This document shows positions 24,982 through 32,400 of a stretch of 52,745 nucleotides of DNA, piece after piece. How positions within the stretch are numbered: the stretch's first letter is position 1; the number at the start of each line of letters is the position of its first letter. Below the pieces are notes generated by a model, which worked only from the letters and a program-made list of their open reading frames with translations, did no database searches and was not told where the DNA came from. A program made the translations under genes and the position numbers. Source of the stretch: an uncultured Oscillospiraceae bacterium (GTDB lineage: Bacteria; Bacillota; Clostridia; Oscillospirales; Acutalibacteraceae); assembly GCA_902465155.1 (NCBI GenBank), contig CABQLY010000014.1, positions 1-52,745 of the forward strand, in the 5' to 3' direction.

Positions 24982-25135
24982 GTTTTTTTTACGGCGATAT
25001 TCCGGCCTTGCACAGTGGTGTCATTTTGTAATTTTTTGTCACCAATTTGACATCGAACTGTAAACGAATTGAAAAGACTTTTTAGAAAAAATAGAATATA
25101 ATAAACACATACCGTAAGTGAGGAGTGTTTGTGCC

Positions 25136-25693
25136 GTGAAAAAACTTTTTTCTGTATTAGGGCTGCTGTTGGTCATTGCTGTTTCTTTAACCGTTTCCGT
25201 CAGTGCCTCTTACTCGCAAAAAACGGCCGTCGCCCCTGCTGCAACGGTTACCGCCGCCCAAAAAGCCCGTTTTACTACAATGTTAAACAACAACCAGCTT
25301 TTTGGCACCGATTTTGAGAACGACACCGTCCTGGTAAAGGGCGCTATGGTAGCCTTGGCCGACCGTGTAGAGGATGACGCTTTAAGCAGTGATTTGCTTT
25401 TAGGCTTTATAACCAATATGTACGGCCGCACGGTAGACCTTACCGCTACCGGCTTTCGTGTAAACGGCGGCAAGGTGGCCGTCATTCCGCAGGGCTACGC
25501 CCGCTTAACGCACAAAATTTTAACCGTAAAATCGGTTGACGGCGGGTTTGAGGTTACCTCGCAAATGACGGTGGCTCCCCATGACGGCACCGCCTACACA
25601 AAAACGGTTTCCTCCGTTTTTGTTGAGAACAGCGGCTCAGCCTTTGGCTACAACCTTATTTCGGCTGAAATTGAGCCCAACGCCGCCGTTTAA
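25136..25693 (+). CDS. Secreted protein of unknown function
   Basis: 185 residues, starting with a clear Sec signal peptide (VKKLFSVLGLLLVIAVSLTV, cleavage probably after SVSA). The mature part is a mixed alpha/beta domain of about 155 residues without motifs I recognise (it includes LVKGAMVALADRVEDD and NGGKVAVIPQGY). It contains no Cys. The GTG at 25136 has AGGAGTG 8 bases upstream; a GTG at 25118 lacks a site. A TATAAT lies at 25097-25102 with no good -35 box. It is monocistronic. Confidence 0.72.
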   Translation: MKKLFSVLGLLLVIAVSLTVSVSASYSQKTAVAPAATVTAAQKARFTTMLNNNQLFGTDFENDTVLVKGAMVALADRVEDDALSSDLLLGFITNMYGRTVDLTATGFRVNGGKVAVIPQGYARLTHKILTVKSVDGGFEVTSQMTVAPHDGTAYTKTVSSVFVENSGSAFGYNLISAEIEPNAAV

Positions 25694-25807
25694 AAAGCAA
25701 GCTTTAACTTAGCAAACTTTAGCCTTTTTGGCGTAGCGCGCAACCCGGCAGCCTTTGGCTAAAACGCCTTTGCCGCCCCGCAAAAAAACAAAGCACCCCT
25801 TAGGTGC

Positions 25808-25835
25808 TTGACAAAAATTTAAAAGATGTTATAAC
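25808..25835 (+). promoter_or_regulatory. Promoter of antisense RNA, locus 1
   Basis: TTGACA (25808-25813), 16 bases, TATAAC (25830-25835). The same arrangement (TTGACA, 16 bases, TATAAT) occurs in locus 2 at 27036-27063. Confidence 0.7.
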
Positions 25836-25841
25836 GGTAAT

Positions 25842-25930
25842 GAAACAAGGCAAACCCGATAAACGGTTTGTCCAATTAGGTTAAGAAATAATCGCCTAAC
25901 TTAACGGAGCAGGGCGGTTATTTCTTTTTT
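25842..25930 (+). ncRNA. Candidate antitoxin RNA of a type I-like module, locus 1
   Basis: A short RNA of about 90 nucleotides predicted from its promoter to the T run at 25925-25930. Its 5' hairpin (GGCAAACC with GGTTTGTC) and its 3' terminator stem (GAAATAATCGCC at 25885-25896 with GGCGGTTATTTC at 25913-25924) both match those of locus 2 in position. The 3' end is antisense to the last codons of the hydrophobic peptide frame on the other strand. No known RNA family was recognised, so the call rests on the paired architecture. Confidence 0.6.
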
Positions 25931-26010
25931 GTTATATCAATAACATGTGCTATAACAGAAACAATTAAAGTCAGAAGTAAAAACAACTCACTATATGTAA
26001 TTATCAGCAC
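25918..26010 (-). CDS. Small hydrophobic peptide, putative type I toxin, locus 1 (possibly decayed)
   Basis: A 30-codon frame on the minus strand from a GTG at 26010. It encodes one membrane-spanning segment (SELFLLLTLIVSVIA) with a basic end, TKKK. It aligns with the locus 2 peptide (E-x-F, hydrophobic run, Val-Ile, Ile-x-Lys-Lys). An AAAGGGGG site is present, but too close to the GTG. An ATT further in, or a lost ATG, is possible, so translation is uncertain. Its promoter (26099-26127) and the antisense RNA flank it. Confidence 0.5.
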   Translation of the reverse strand: MLIITYSELFLLLTLIVSVIAHVIDITKKK

Positions 26011-26098
26011 CGCCCCCTTTCACAGAGAGCAAAAAGCGCCCCCCTTACTGGAGAGGACGAACCGCCTACCTTATTAGGCCCATCTTTCTTCGGTTTTC

Positions 26099-26127
26099 AG
26101 TATGCCACATTGCCCGCCGGCTTGCAA
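26099..26127 (-). promoter_or_regulatory. Promoter of the putative toxin mRNA, locus 1
   Basis: On the minus strand TTGCAA (26127-26122), 17 bases, CATACT (26104-26099). Locus 2 has the same TTGCAA and the same 17-base spacing. Confidence 0.6.
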
Positions 26128-26218
26128 CCGTTAAAACGCAAACTACGGCAAGGCAGCGGTTTGGGTTCCTACCCGCAAGAGCAACTTTAAAGCCTAAACC
26201 AAAACTAAATTGCCAAAA

Positions 26219-26256
26219 GCCAAAGCGGTATGAGAAAATTCTCATACCGCTTTGGC
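26219..26256. terminator. Perfect hairpin downstream of the rubrerythrin remnant
   Basis: An 18-base perfect inverted repeat (26219-26236 with 26239-26256) with a two-base centre. On the minus strand TTTTGG follows, so it probably was the terminator of the now truncated rubrerythrin copy. Confidence 0.7.
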
Positions 26257-26290
26257 GCTGTTTTATTAAAACTGTTGTTTTTAAATACGC

Positions 26291-26347
26291 TTATTTAAAA
26301 TACCGATTTAAGAGGCCCTCAAAAGCCTTACCATGACGAGCCTCGTC
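26291..26347 (-). pseudogene. 3' remnant of a second rubrerythrin gene
   Basis: The minus strand encodes DEARHGKAFEGLLNRYFK and a stop, matching the intact rubrerythrin C-terminus at 27373 in 17 of 18 residues. At DNA level about a fifth of positions differ, mostly at third codon bases, so this was a diverged functional paralogue rather than a fresh duplication. Homology stops abruptly at 26347, where AT-rich DNA of the next gene region begins. Confidence 0.85.
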
Positions 26348-26416
26348 CTGAAACTACACTCAAAAACTGTTTAAATGAAGGACTTTTTGATTCTGTTTTC
26401 AAAAATCACACTTTTG

Positions 26417-27019
26417 TCACACAAAATCCAAGTTCTTTTTATTAGTTGTAAAAATAAAAATTCCTGTGTAAAAAAGTATTATAGATAAGTACTTTATCAA
26501 AGAAATTATACTTATAGGTAACATCTCTTTTGGTATAGATTTTATATAGTCAATTTCGCCAAGTGCAATAAATTCATAAATTTGCATTATAAAAATAGTT
26601 GATATATAACCAATACATCCTGTCCTTAAAAATATTGAAAATCTAAAGTTAAATAAAGTACCAATAAAACATAAGATATTAAATAATAATAAAAGCAAAG
26701 AAATAACAAATAGAGTTATAATTTTTTCTTCAAAATACAAGTTTTTCGGTGTGCCAACAATAGAAGCAACGACATAGTATAAATTTTTACAAACGATTAT
26801 ACCAAATGCTAACGGAAACATATATTTCTTAAATTTAAATGTTTTGTCTACAAAAAATAAATAACACAGTATCAAAAATATCGGAATCAAGGACACAAAA
26901 GTTTTAGTTATATTAGAAAACTTTAGAGTTGTAATAAATACGCTTAGAATATTCAATATACAATATACAACAATTAAAACAAAACCAATTAAATGTGTTT
27001 TAGATTTGAAAATTTTCAT
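26417..27019 (-). CDS. AT-rich multi-pass membrane protein of unknown function (likely acquired)
   Basis: 200 residues with about six hydrophobic helices (near residues 10-30, 38-58, 64-86, 100-122, 127-148 and 170-192) and a Lys/Asn-rich C-terminus. No motif or family recognised. The start ATG has AGGTGAT 4 bases upstream. Base composition is strikingly AT-rich, with codons such as ATA, AAA and TTA dominating, in contrast with the roughly balanced GC of neighbours. This indicates recent transfer. It lies between a rubrerythrin remnant and a type I-like RNA/peptide locus. An immunity or phage-defence role is conceivable but unsupported. Confidence 0.75.
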   Translation of the reverse strand: MKIFKSKTHLIGFVLIVVYCILNILSVFITTLKFSNITKTFVSLIPIFLILCYLFFVDKTFKFKKYMFPLAFGIIVCKNLYYVVASIVGTPKNLYFEEKIITLFVISLLLLLFNILCFIGTLFNFRFSIFLRTGCIGYISTIFIMQIYEFIALGEIDYIKSIPKEMLPISIISLIKYLSIILFYTGIFIFTTNKKNLDFV

Positions 27020-27035
27020 TCTATCACCTCAAATC

Positions 27036-27063
27036 TTGACAAAACAAAATAATATGTTATAAT
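27036..27063 (+). promoter_or_regulatory. Promoter of antisense RNA, locus 2
   Basis: Perfect TTGACA (27036-27041), 16 bases, perfect TATAAT (27058-27063), just upstream of the RNA described at 27070. Confidence 0.8.
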
Positions 27064-27069
27064 ATAAGT

Positions 27070-27153
27070 GAAATAAGGCAAACCGATAGACGGTTAGCCT
27101 CTGTTTAACTGATAACCGCTAAACTTTGTGAGGGTTGGGCGGTTATTTTTTTA
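27070..27153 (+). ncRNA. Candidate antitoxin RNA of a type I-like module, locus 2
   Basis: A short RNA of about 83 nucleotides. The 5' hairpin GGC-A-AACCG / CGGTT-A-GCC (27078-27099) is followed by a terminator stem ATAACCGC (27112-27119) with GCGGTTAT (27139-27146) and a T run. The first stem read on the opposite strand is followed by TTATTT and could terminate the toxin mRNA. The GGCAAACCG segment can pair at 8 of 9 positions with CGGTTAGCC in the toxin mRNA leader, as direct repeats do in Fst/par-type modules. The structure is conserved with locus 1 despite sequence change. Confidence 0.65.
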
Positions 27154-27214
27154 TGCTTAATATGTAACCTATTACAAGTACCATAAGAATTATGATAAAA
27201 GTTTCCTGTTCCAT
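27143..27214 (-). CDS. Small hydrophobic peptide, putative type I toxin, locus 2
   Basis: A 23-residue peptide starting MEQETF, with a single hydrophobic helix (IIILMVLVIGYIL) and ending SIKK. An excellent AAGGGGGTGAT ribosome site lies 3 bases before the ATG. The stop codon is inside the terminator stem of the convergent RNA. A strong promoter (27307-27335) drives it with a leader of about 85 nucleotides. Size, topology and basic tail are typical of type I toxins of the Fst, TxpA/BsrG and holin-like kinds, but I cannot assign it to one of those families. Toxicity is inference. Confidence 0.68.
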   Translation of the reverse strand: MEQETFIIILMVLVIGYILSIKK

Positions 27215-27306
27215 AGCATCACCCCCTTAATTAAAAGAGGGCAAATGCCCTCTGAAAATCAAAGGGCTAACCGCCTACCGTTTAAGGTTTACCTTATTCC
27301 AAAAGA

Positions 27307-27335
27307 ATTATATCATATTATGTCATATATTGCAA
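27307..27335 (-). promoter_or_regulatory. Promoter of the putative toxin mRNA, locus 2
   Basis: On the minus strand TTGCAA (27335-27330), 17 bases, TATAAT (27312-27307). It lies immediately beside the rubrerythrin terminator. Confidence 0.75.
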
Positions 27336-27336
27336 C

Positions 27337-27361
27337 AAAAACCGCCTTTTAGGCGGTTTTT
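27337..27361. terminator. Rubrerythrin terminator
   Basis: Arms AAAAACCGCC (27337-27346) and GGCGGTTTTT (27352-27361) with a five-base loop, usable in both directions. It ends the minus-strand rubrerythrin transcript and insulates the toxin promoter. Confidence 0.85.
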
Positions 27362-27372
27362 GTGTTTTATCA

Positions 27373-27915
27373 TTATTTAAAATATCTCTTTAAAAGTCCT
27401 TCAAAAGCCTTGCCATGTCGGGCTTCGTCGCGGGCCATTTCGTGCACAGTGTCGTGAATGGCGTCCAGCCCCAGCTCTTTGGCCAGCTTAGCTAATTCGG
27501 TTTTGCCTTTGGTAGCGCCATTTTCAGCGTCTACACGGGCTTTTAAATTCTCTTTGGTGCTGGCCGAAACAACCTCGCCCAGCATTTCGGCAAATTTTGC
27601 GGCGTGCTCAGCCTCTTCAAACGCGGCCTTTTCCCAGTAAAGGCCAATTTCGGGGTAGCCCTCGCGGTGGGCGGCACGGGCCATTGCCAGGTACATGCCA
27701 ACCTCGGTACATTCGCCGTTAAAATTCTCCCGCAGGCCCTCAACAATGCGGTTATCAATACCCTTGGCAACGCCAATTACATGCTCGGCGGCCCAGCTTT
27801 GCTCCCCGCTCTGCTCAACAAATTTTGAGGCCGGCGCATGACATACCGGACATTCCTCCGGCGCTGCGTCGCCGGTATAAGTGTAGCCACATACTAAACA
27901 AACAAACTTTTTCAT
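27373..27915 (-). CDS. Reverse-type rubrerythrin (peroxide-scavenging di-iron protein)
   Basis: A 180-residue oxidative-stress protein reducing H2O2 at a di-iron centre with electrons via rubredoxin. The rubredoxin domain is at the N-terminus (CLVCGYTYTG and CPVCHAP, two CxxC pairs, residues 5-26), the order of reverse rubrerythrins. The ferritin-like four-helix domain follows, with Glu/His ligands in GECTEVGMYLAMARAA, EEAEHAAKFAE and DEARHGKAFEG. GGAGGA lies 8 bases before the ATG. It is preceded on the same strand by a Fur/PerR-type regulator only 24 bases away, so peroxide-responsive co-expression is likely. Confidence 0.94.
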   Translation of the reverse strand: MKKFVCLVCGYTYTGDAAPEECPVCHAPASKFVEQSGEQSWAAEHVIGVAKGIDNRIVEGLRENFNGECTEVGMYLAMARAAHREGYPEIGLYWEKAAFEEAEHAAKFAEMLGEVVSASTKENLKARVDAENGATKGKTELAKLAKELGLDAIHDTVHEMARDEARHGKAFEGLLKRYFK

Positions 27916-27939
27916 TTTAAAAATCCTCCAAAAATTTAT

Positions 27940-28335
27940 TTATGAACCGGGCTGTGTTTTGGTTTTACAGTCGGCGCATAGTCCGTAAAAAATCAGTAAA
28001 TAATCCTGCAGTTGGTGGTTGCAGCCTGCCTGGTAGCTTTGCAGCAGCGCCTGACCGTTTTGCTCGGTAAGGTCTAAAATTCTGCGGCACTGCCGGCAAA
28101 CCAAATGCGGGTGCCGCAGAGCGTTGCCGTCGTAATGCTCGCTGCCGTCGTTGGTTTTAAAGCACAAAATTTCGCCGGCGGCTGTAAGCTCCGAAAGGTT
28201 GCGGTACACCGTGCCTAAGCTAATGTTCGGCACCGTTTGACGAACCATATCGCACAGCTGCGCCGCAGTTGGGTGGCTGGTTACGCTGCGCAGGCTTTGC
28301 AAAATGGCCTCGCGCTGGCGGGAATAGCGTTGCAC
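27940..28335 (-). CDS. Fur/PerR-family metalloregulator
   Basis: 131 residues. The winged-helix DNA-binding domain (YSRQREAILQSL, SLGTVYRNLSEL) is followed by the dimerisation domain with the HPHLVCRQCRRI block and a second CxxC (GLCADCK), forming the structural zinc site. The frame is open to 28464, but a GTG at 28335 with AAGGAGAAA 6 bases upstream gives the standard N-terminus. The neighbouring rubrerythrin supports a PerR-like role, but Fur versus PerR cannot be settled by sequence reading alone. A 9-3-9 palindrome between promoter and start suggests autoregulation and control of rubrerythrin. Confidence 0.88.
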   Translation of the reverse strand: MQRYSRQREAILQSLRSVTSHPTAAQLCDMVRQTVPNISLGTVYRNLSELTAAGEILCFKTNDGSEHYDGNALRHPHLVCRQCRRILDLTEQNGQALLQSYQAGCNHQLQDYLLIFYGLCADCKTKTQPGS

Positions 28336-28349
28336 GGTAAATTTCTCCT

Positions 28350-28370
28350 TAACAGTAATAGTTACTGTTA
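28350..28370. promoter_or_regulatory. Candidate Fur/PerR operator
   Basis: A perfect palindrome of arms TAACAGTAA and TTACTGTTA around TAG, directly downstream of the -10 box and upstream of the ribosome site of the regulator gene. Size and symmetry match Fur-family boxes, though the sequence differs from the classic PerR consensus. Confidence 0.7.
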
Positions 28371-28372
28371 TT

Positions 28373-28400
28373 ATTATAGCAAATTTATTTGCTTTGTCAA
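28373..28400 (-). promoter_or_regulatory. Promoter of the Fur-type regulator-rubrerythrin unit
   Basis: On the minus strand TTGACA (28400-28395), 16 bases, TATAAT (28378-28373). The operator at 28350-28370 covers the predicted start of transcription. From 28401 to 28687 I see no further gene or clear signal. Confidence 0.8.
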
Positions 28401-28687
28401 GCCCTATTTTTAAAATTTTAAAAATATTTTTTTTGGCGCTTGCTGCCGCAGCTAAAACGGGCAACCCAGCCCTGCCCCGCCCGTTTTAAGCGGTGACTTT
28501 TACTTTTATAACCGCGGTTAATTTTTGCAGCTAATTAAACCAGTGTACTTGAGCGGCTAATTTGGGCAGCCAATTTAGGCGGTTAAAAATTCAAAAGCCG
28601 GCTGCAAAACGCAACCGACCCTTGAATAAAGAAGAGAAACATGAAAAAACATGGACATCAGCAATAATAATAGCAATAATAATTGAA

Positions 28688-29101
28688 TTAAGCCCGATCC
28701 TGCGCTAAGGCCAAGGCCGGCAGCGTGTAAATAACGCCGTTGGTGCCAACCACCGAAACCGGCAGCCCAAACGGGGCAAACAGGAGCTCGTTCACCGTTG
28801 CCTTTTCGCCGCTTTGGCCAATAAATACATGAACCGGGGCCGATTGCTTTACCTCGGCCGCAATGGCGTGAACCGGCTTGTTGCTGTAAGCAATGCGAAT
28901 ATTCACCTTTTGCTCTTTGGCAAGGGCCGTTAAACAAAGCATATCTTTAGAACGCTGCTTGGCGTCGGCCTTTAGGGGCTGAACGGTTAAAACATCCAGC
29001 GCGCAGCCAAAGCGGTCAGCGTATTCCTTTGCGGTTTTAATAATCCTTGCGCAGCTGCTTTGCGCAGTGATCAATGCCAAAACGCAAGAATTTTCATTCA
29101 T
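28688..29101 (-). CDS. Universal-stress-protein-like protein
   Basis: A 137-residue alpha/beta protein beginning MNENSCVLALITAQ, consistent with the adenine-nucleotide alpha-hydrolase (UspA-like) fold: first beta strand, helix ARIIKTAKEYADRF, strand ALDVLTVQPL, and a C-terminal PVHVFIGQSGE in place of the usual glycine-rich nucleotide loop. The usual GxxGxxG(S/T) motif is not evident, so nucleotide binding is doubtful. Start at 29101, with AGGGGTGA 7 bases upstream. It has no operon partner and is divergent from PFOR. Function uncertain. Confidence 0.55.
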   Translation of the reverse strand: MNENSCVLALITAQSSCARIIKTAKEYADRFGCALDVLTVQPLKADAKQRSKDMLCLTALAKEQKVNIRIAYSNKPVHAIAAEVKQSAPVHVFIGQSGEKATVNELLFAPFGLPVSVVGTNGVIYTLPALALAQDRA

Positions 29102-29298
29102 AAAACTTTCACCCCTTTTATTTTTAAGATGCGGTGGTTTTCCGCCGCTGATTATTATTATACAAAACATTGCAACAATATGTTACGAAAAACATTTCTA
29201 AACTGTAAATGATTTTTAAACTGTTTTCGGCAGCTTGCCGCAATGTGCCGAACCGCCGAAAAACCGCGCGAAAATTTTATTTTTCCGCAAAATAACTA

Positions 29299-29327
29299 TT
29301 TACACGGCGGCAAATTCATGGTATTAT
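29299..29327 (+). promoter_or_regulatory. Promoter of the PFOR gene
   Basis: TTTACA (29299-29304), 17 bases, TATTAT (29322-29327), with an extended -10 TGg directly before it. The leader to the ATG is about 113 bases. Confidence 0.6.
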
Positions 29328-29343
29328 ATATGTTATGGTAGTT

Positions 29344-29422
29344 AGATGGGTTATTGTGACCAAAGGCACTGTGCTTGCGGTACACCCGCCAACCTATCTG
29401 AAATAAGCTGAGCCTTCAGCTT
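29344..29422 (+). promoter_or_regulatory. Structured leader of the PFOR mRNA, class unknown
   Basis: A 9-base closing stem (AGATGGGTT at 29344-29352 with AACCTATCT at 29391-29399, one G-U) encloses about 38 bases. A second hairpin AAGCTGA/TCAGCTT (29405-29422) follows directly before the ribosome site. No T run follows, so it is not a terminator. It may be a stabilising structure or an uncharacterised sensor. Confidence 0.4.
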
Positions 29423-29447
29423 TATAAATTAAGGAGGAAAATCATTC

Positions 29448-32400
29448 ATGGCAAGAAAAATGAAAACGATGGATGGTAACAACGCAGCTGCGCACGTTTC
29501 CTACGCGTTTACCGAAGTTGCCGGTATTTACCCCATCACCCCTTCCAGCCCAATGGCCGACTATGTAGACCAGTGGTCTGCTAAAGGCCTTAAAAACATT
29601 TTTGGCACCAAGGTAAAGGTTGTTGAAATGCAGTCCGAGGCCGGTGCCTCCGGTACCGTACACGGCTCGTTAGCCGCCGGTGCGTTAACAACCACCTACA
29701 CCGCCTCTCAGGGCTTACTGCTAATGATCCCCAATATGTACAAAATCGCCGGCGAACTGCTGCCCTGCGTGTTCCACGTTTCGGCACGCTGCGTTGCCTC
29801 GCACGCGTTAAACATTTTTGGCGATCACTCCGACGTTTACGCCTGCCGCCAAACCGGTTTTGCCATGCTGGCCGAAACCAACCCGCAGGAGGTTATGGAC
29901 CTGGGCGCCGTTGCCCACTTGGCCTCTATTGAAGGACGCGTACCGTTTATTAACTTTTTTGACGGTTTCCGCACCTCGCACGAGATCCAAAAAATTGCAG
30001 TTTGGGATTATGACGATTTAAAAGAAATGTGCAATATGGACGCCGTTGAAGCGTTCCGCAAACGCGCGTTAAACCCGGAGCGCCCGGTAATGCGCGGCTC
30101 CCACGAAAACGGCGATATTTTCTTCCAGCACCGTGAGGCCTGCAACAAATACTACGACGCCATTCCCGAGATTGTAGAAAAGTACATGGATAAAGTAAAC
30201 GAAAAGATCGGGACCGACTACAAGCTCTTTAACTACTACGGTGCGCCGGACGCCGAGCGCGTTATTGTAGCCATGGGCTCCATTTGCGATGTTGCCGAAG
30301 AGGTTATTGATTACTTAACCGCTAAAGGCGAAAAGGTTGGTTTGGTTAAGGTTCGCCTGTACCGCCCCTTCTCGGCCGAAAAATTTGCCGCTGCCATTCC
30401 GGCAACCGTTAAAAAAATTGCGGTGTTAGACCGTACCAAAGAGCCGGGCGCATTGGGCGAGCCGCTGTACTTAGATACCGTAGCCGCTTTAGCTGCCACC
30501 GGCCGTAAGATTGACACCGTTATTGGCGGCCGCTACGGCTTAGGCTCTAAGGATACTCCGCCCGCCAGCGTATTTGCCGTTTACAAAGAGCTGGCTAAGG
30601 ACGCTCCGAAGCACCAGTTCACCATTGGTATTACCGATGATGTTACCAACCTTTCCCTGCCGGAGGAGGCTGCCCCGAACACTGCAGCCGAGGGCACCAT
30701 TGAATGTAAATTCTGGGGCTTGGGCGGCGACGGTACGGTTGGCGCCAACAAAAACTCCATTAAAATTATTGGCGACCACACCGACAAGTATGTACAAGCC
30801 TACTTCCAGTACGACTCTAAAAAAACCGGCGGTATTACCGTTTCGCACCTGCGTTTCGGCGATCAGCCCATTAAGAGCCCCTACTACATTAACAAAGCCG
30901 ATTTTGTTGCCTGCCACAACCCCTCTTACGTTATTAAGGGCTACAAAATGGTTAACGATGTTAAGCCGGGCGGCACTTTCTTAATTAACTGCCAGTGGTC
31001 GGCCGACGAGCTGAACACCCACATGCCGGCCGAAGCCAAGCGTTACATTGCCAAAAACAACATTCAGCTTTACACCGTTAACGCCATTGACCTTGCCGTA
31101 GAAATTGGCATGGGCAAGCGCACCAACACCATTCTGCAATCTGCTTTCTTTGCTTTGGCAAAGGTTCTGCCTATTGACGACGCCATTAAATTCATGAAAG
31201 AAAAAGCTGAAATTTCTTACATGAAAAAGGGTAAAGACATTGTAGAAATGAACTGGAAGGCCATTGACCTTGGCGCCACCGCCTTTAAGAAAATTGAGGT
31301 TCCGGCCGATTGGGCTACCGCTGAGGACGCCCCGGTTGCCGCTACCGAAAACGGCCCGGCCAAGCTGATTAAAATGGTAGACACCATTATGAAGCCGGTT
31401 GGCAAAATGGATGGCGACTCTTTGCCGGTTTCGGCCTTTGTAGACCACGCCGACGGTACCTTTGAGCAAGGCGCTTCCGCTTACGAAAAACGCGGCGTTG
31501 CCGTTACCGTTCCCGAGTGGAACCCCGTAACCTGCGCAAAATGTAACAAGTGCGCGTTTGTTTGCCCGCACGCAACTATTCGCCCCTTTGCCCTAACCAA
31601 GGCCGAGGCCGAGGCTGCTCCGGCTGCCACCAAGCTGGCACCTAAACCCATTGTTAAAACCGAATATCAATACACCTTAGCCGTATCTCCTATGGACTGC
31701 ATGGGCTGCGGCGTATGTATTGGCGTTTGCCCCACCAACTCCTTAAAAATGGTGGCCCGCGAATCGCAAGACGCACAGCAGGAAGTGTTTGATTACTGCG
31801 TAGAAAAGGTTGCCGAAAAGCCCGAGGTTGCTACCGACGCCACCGTTATCAGCAGCCAGTACAAAAAGCCGTTGTTAGAGTTCTCCGGCTCCTGCGCAGG
31901 TTGTGCCGAAACCTCTTACGCCCGCTTAATTACCCAGCTGTTTGGCGACAGAATGTATGTTTCCAACGCCACCGGTTGTTCCTCTATTTGGGGCGGCCCG
32001 GCTGCAACCTCCCCCTACACCACCGACGCTGCCGGCCACGGTCCTGCCTGGGCCAACTCCTTGTTTGAGGATAACGCCGAGCACGGCCTTGGCATGTACC
32101 TTGGCCAAAACGCCATTCGCGAGCGCTTAAAGGCCGAAGTAGAGCAAATTGCTGTTTCCGACAAGGCTACCGCCGAGGTAAAAACCGCAGCCGAAAACTA
32201 TTTGGCCACTTATGAGGACGGCAAAACAAACGGCGCCGCTGCCGACGTTTTGGTTGCCGCTATTTCTGCCAACGCCGAAAAGTGCGACCTTTGCAAGGAT
32301 ATTTGCGAGAATAAAGAGTACCTCTCCAAAAAATCTGTTTGGATCTTTGGCGGCGACGGCTGGGCCTACGATATTGGCTTTGGCGGCGTAGACCATGTTT

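Noticed and set aside
26291..27430. Integrative element with rubrerythrin 3' end as attachment site
   Set aside because: The two copies differ at about a fifth of positions, mostly synonymous, so they are diverged paralogues rather than a recent attL/attR pair. No integrase gene lies between them.
28575..28937. 120-codon minus-strand frame overlapping the Usp-like gene
   Set aside because: Out-of-frame shadow; its 3' extension covers AT-rich non-coding DNA and no ribosome site precedes it.
29329..29447. Possible 6S RNA or known riboswitch in the PFOR leader
   Set aside because: The segment is too short for 6S RNA, its ends do not pair, and no known aptamer core was recognised. It is kept only as an unclassified structured leader.
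30981..31571. Long minus-strand frame inside PFOR
   Set aside because: Antisense shadow of a highly biased coding sequence; no ribosome site or known motif.
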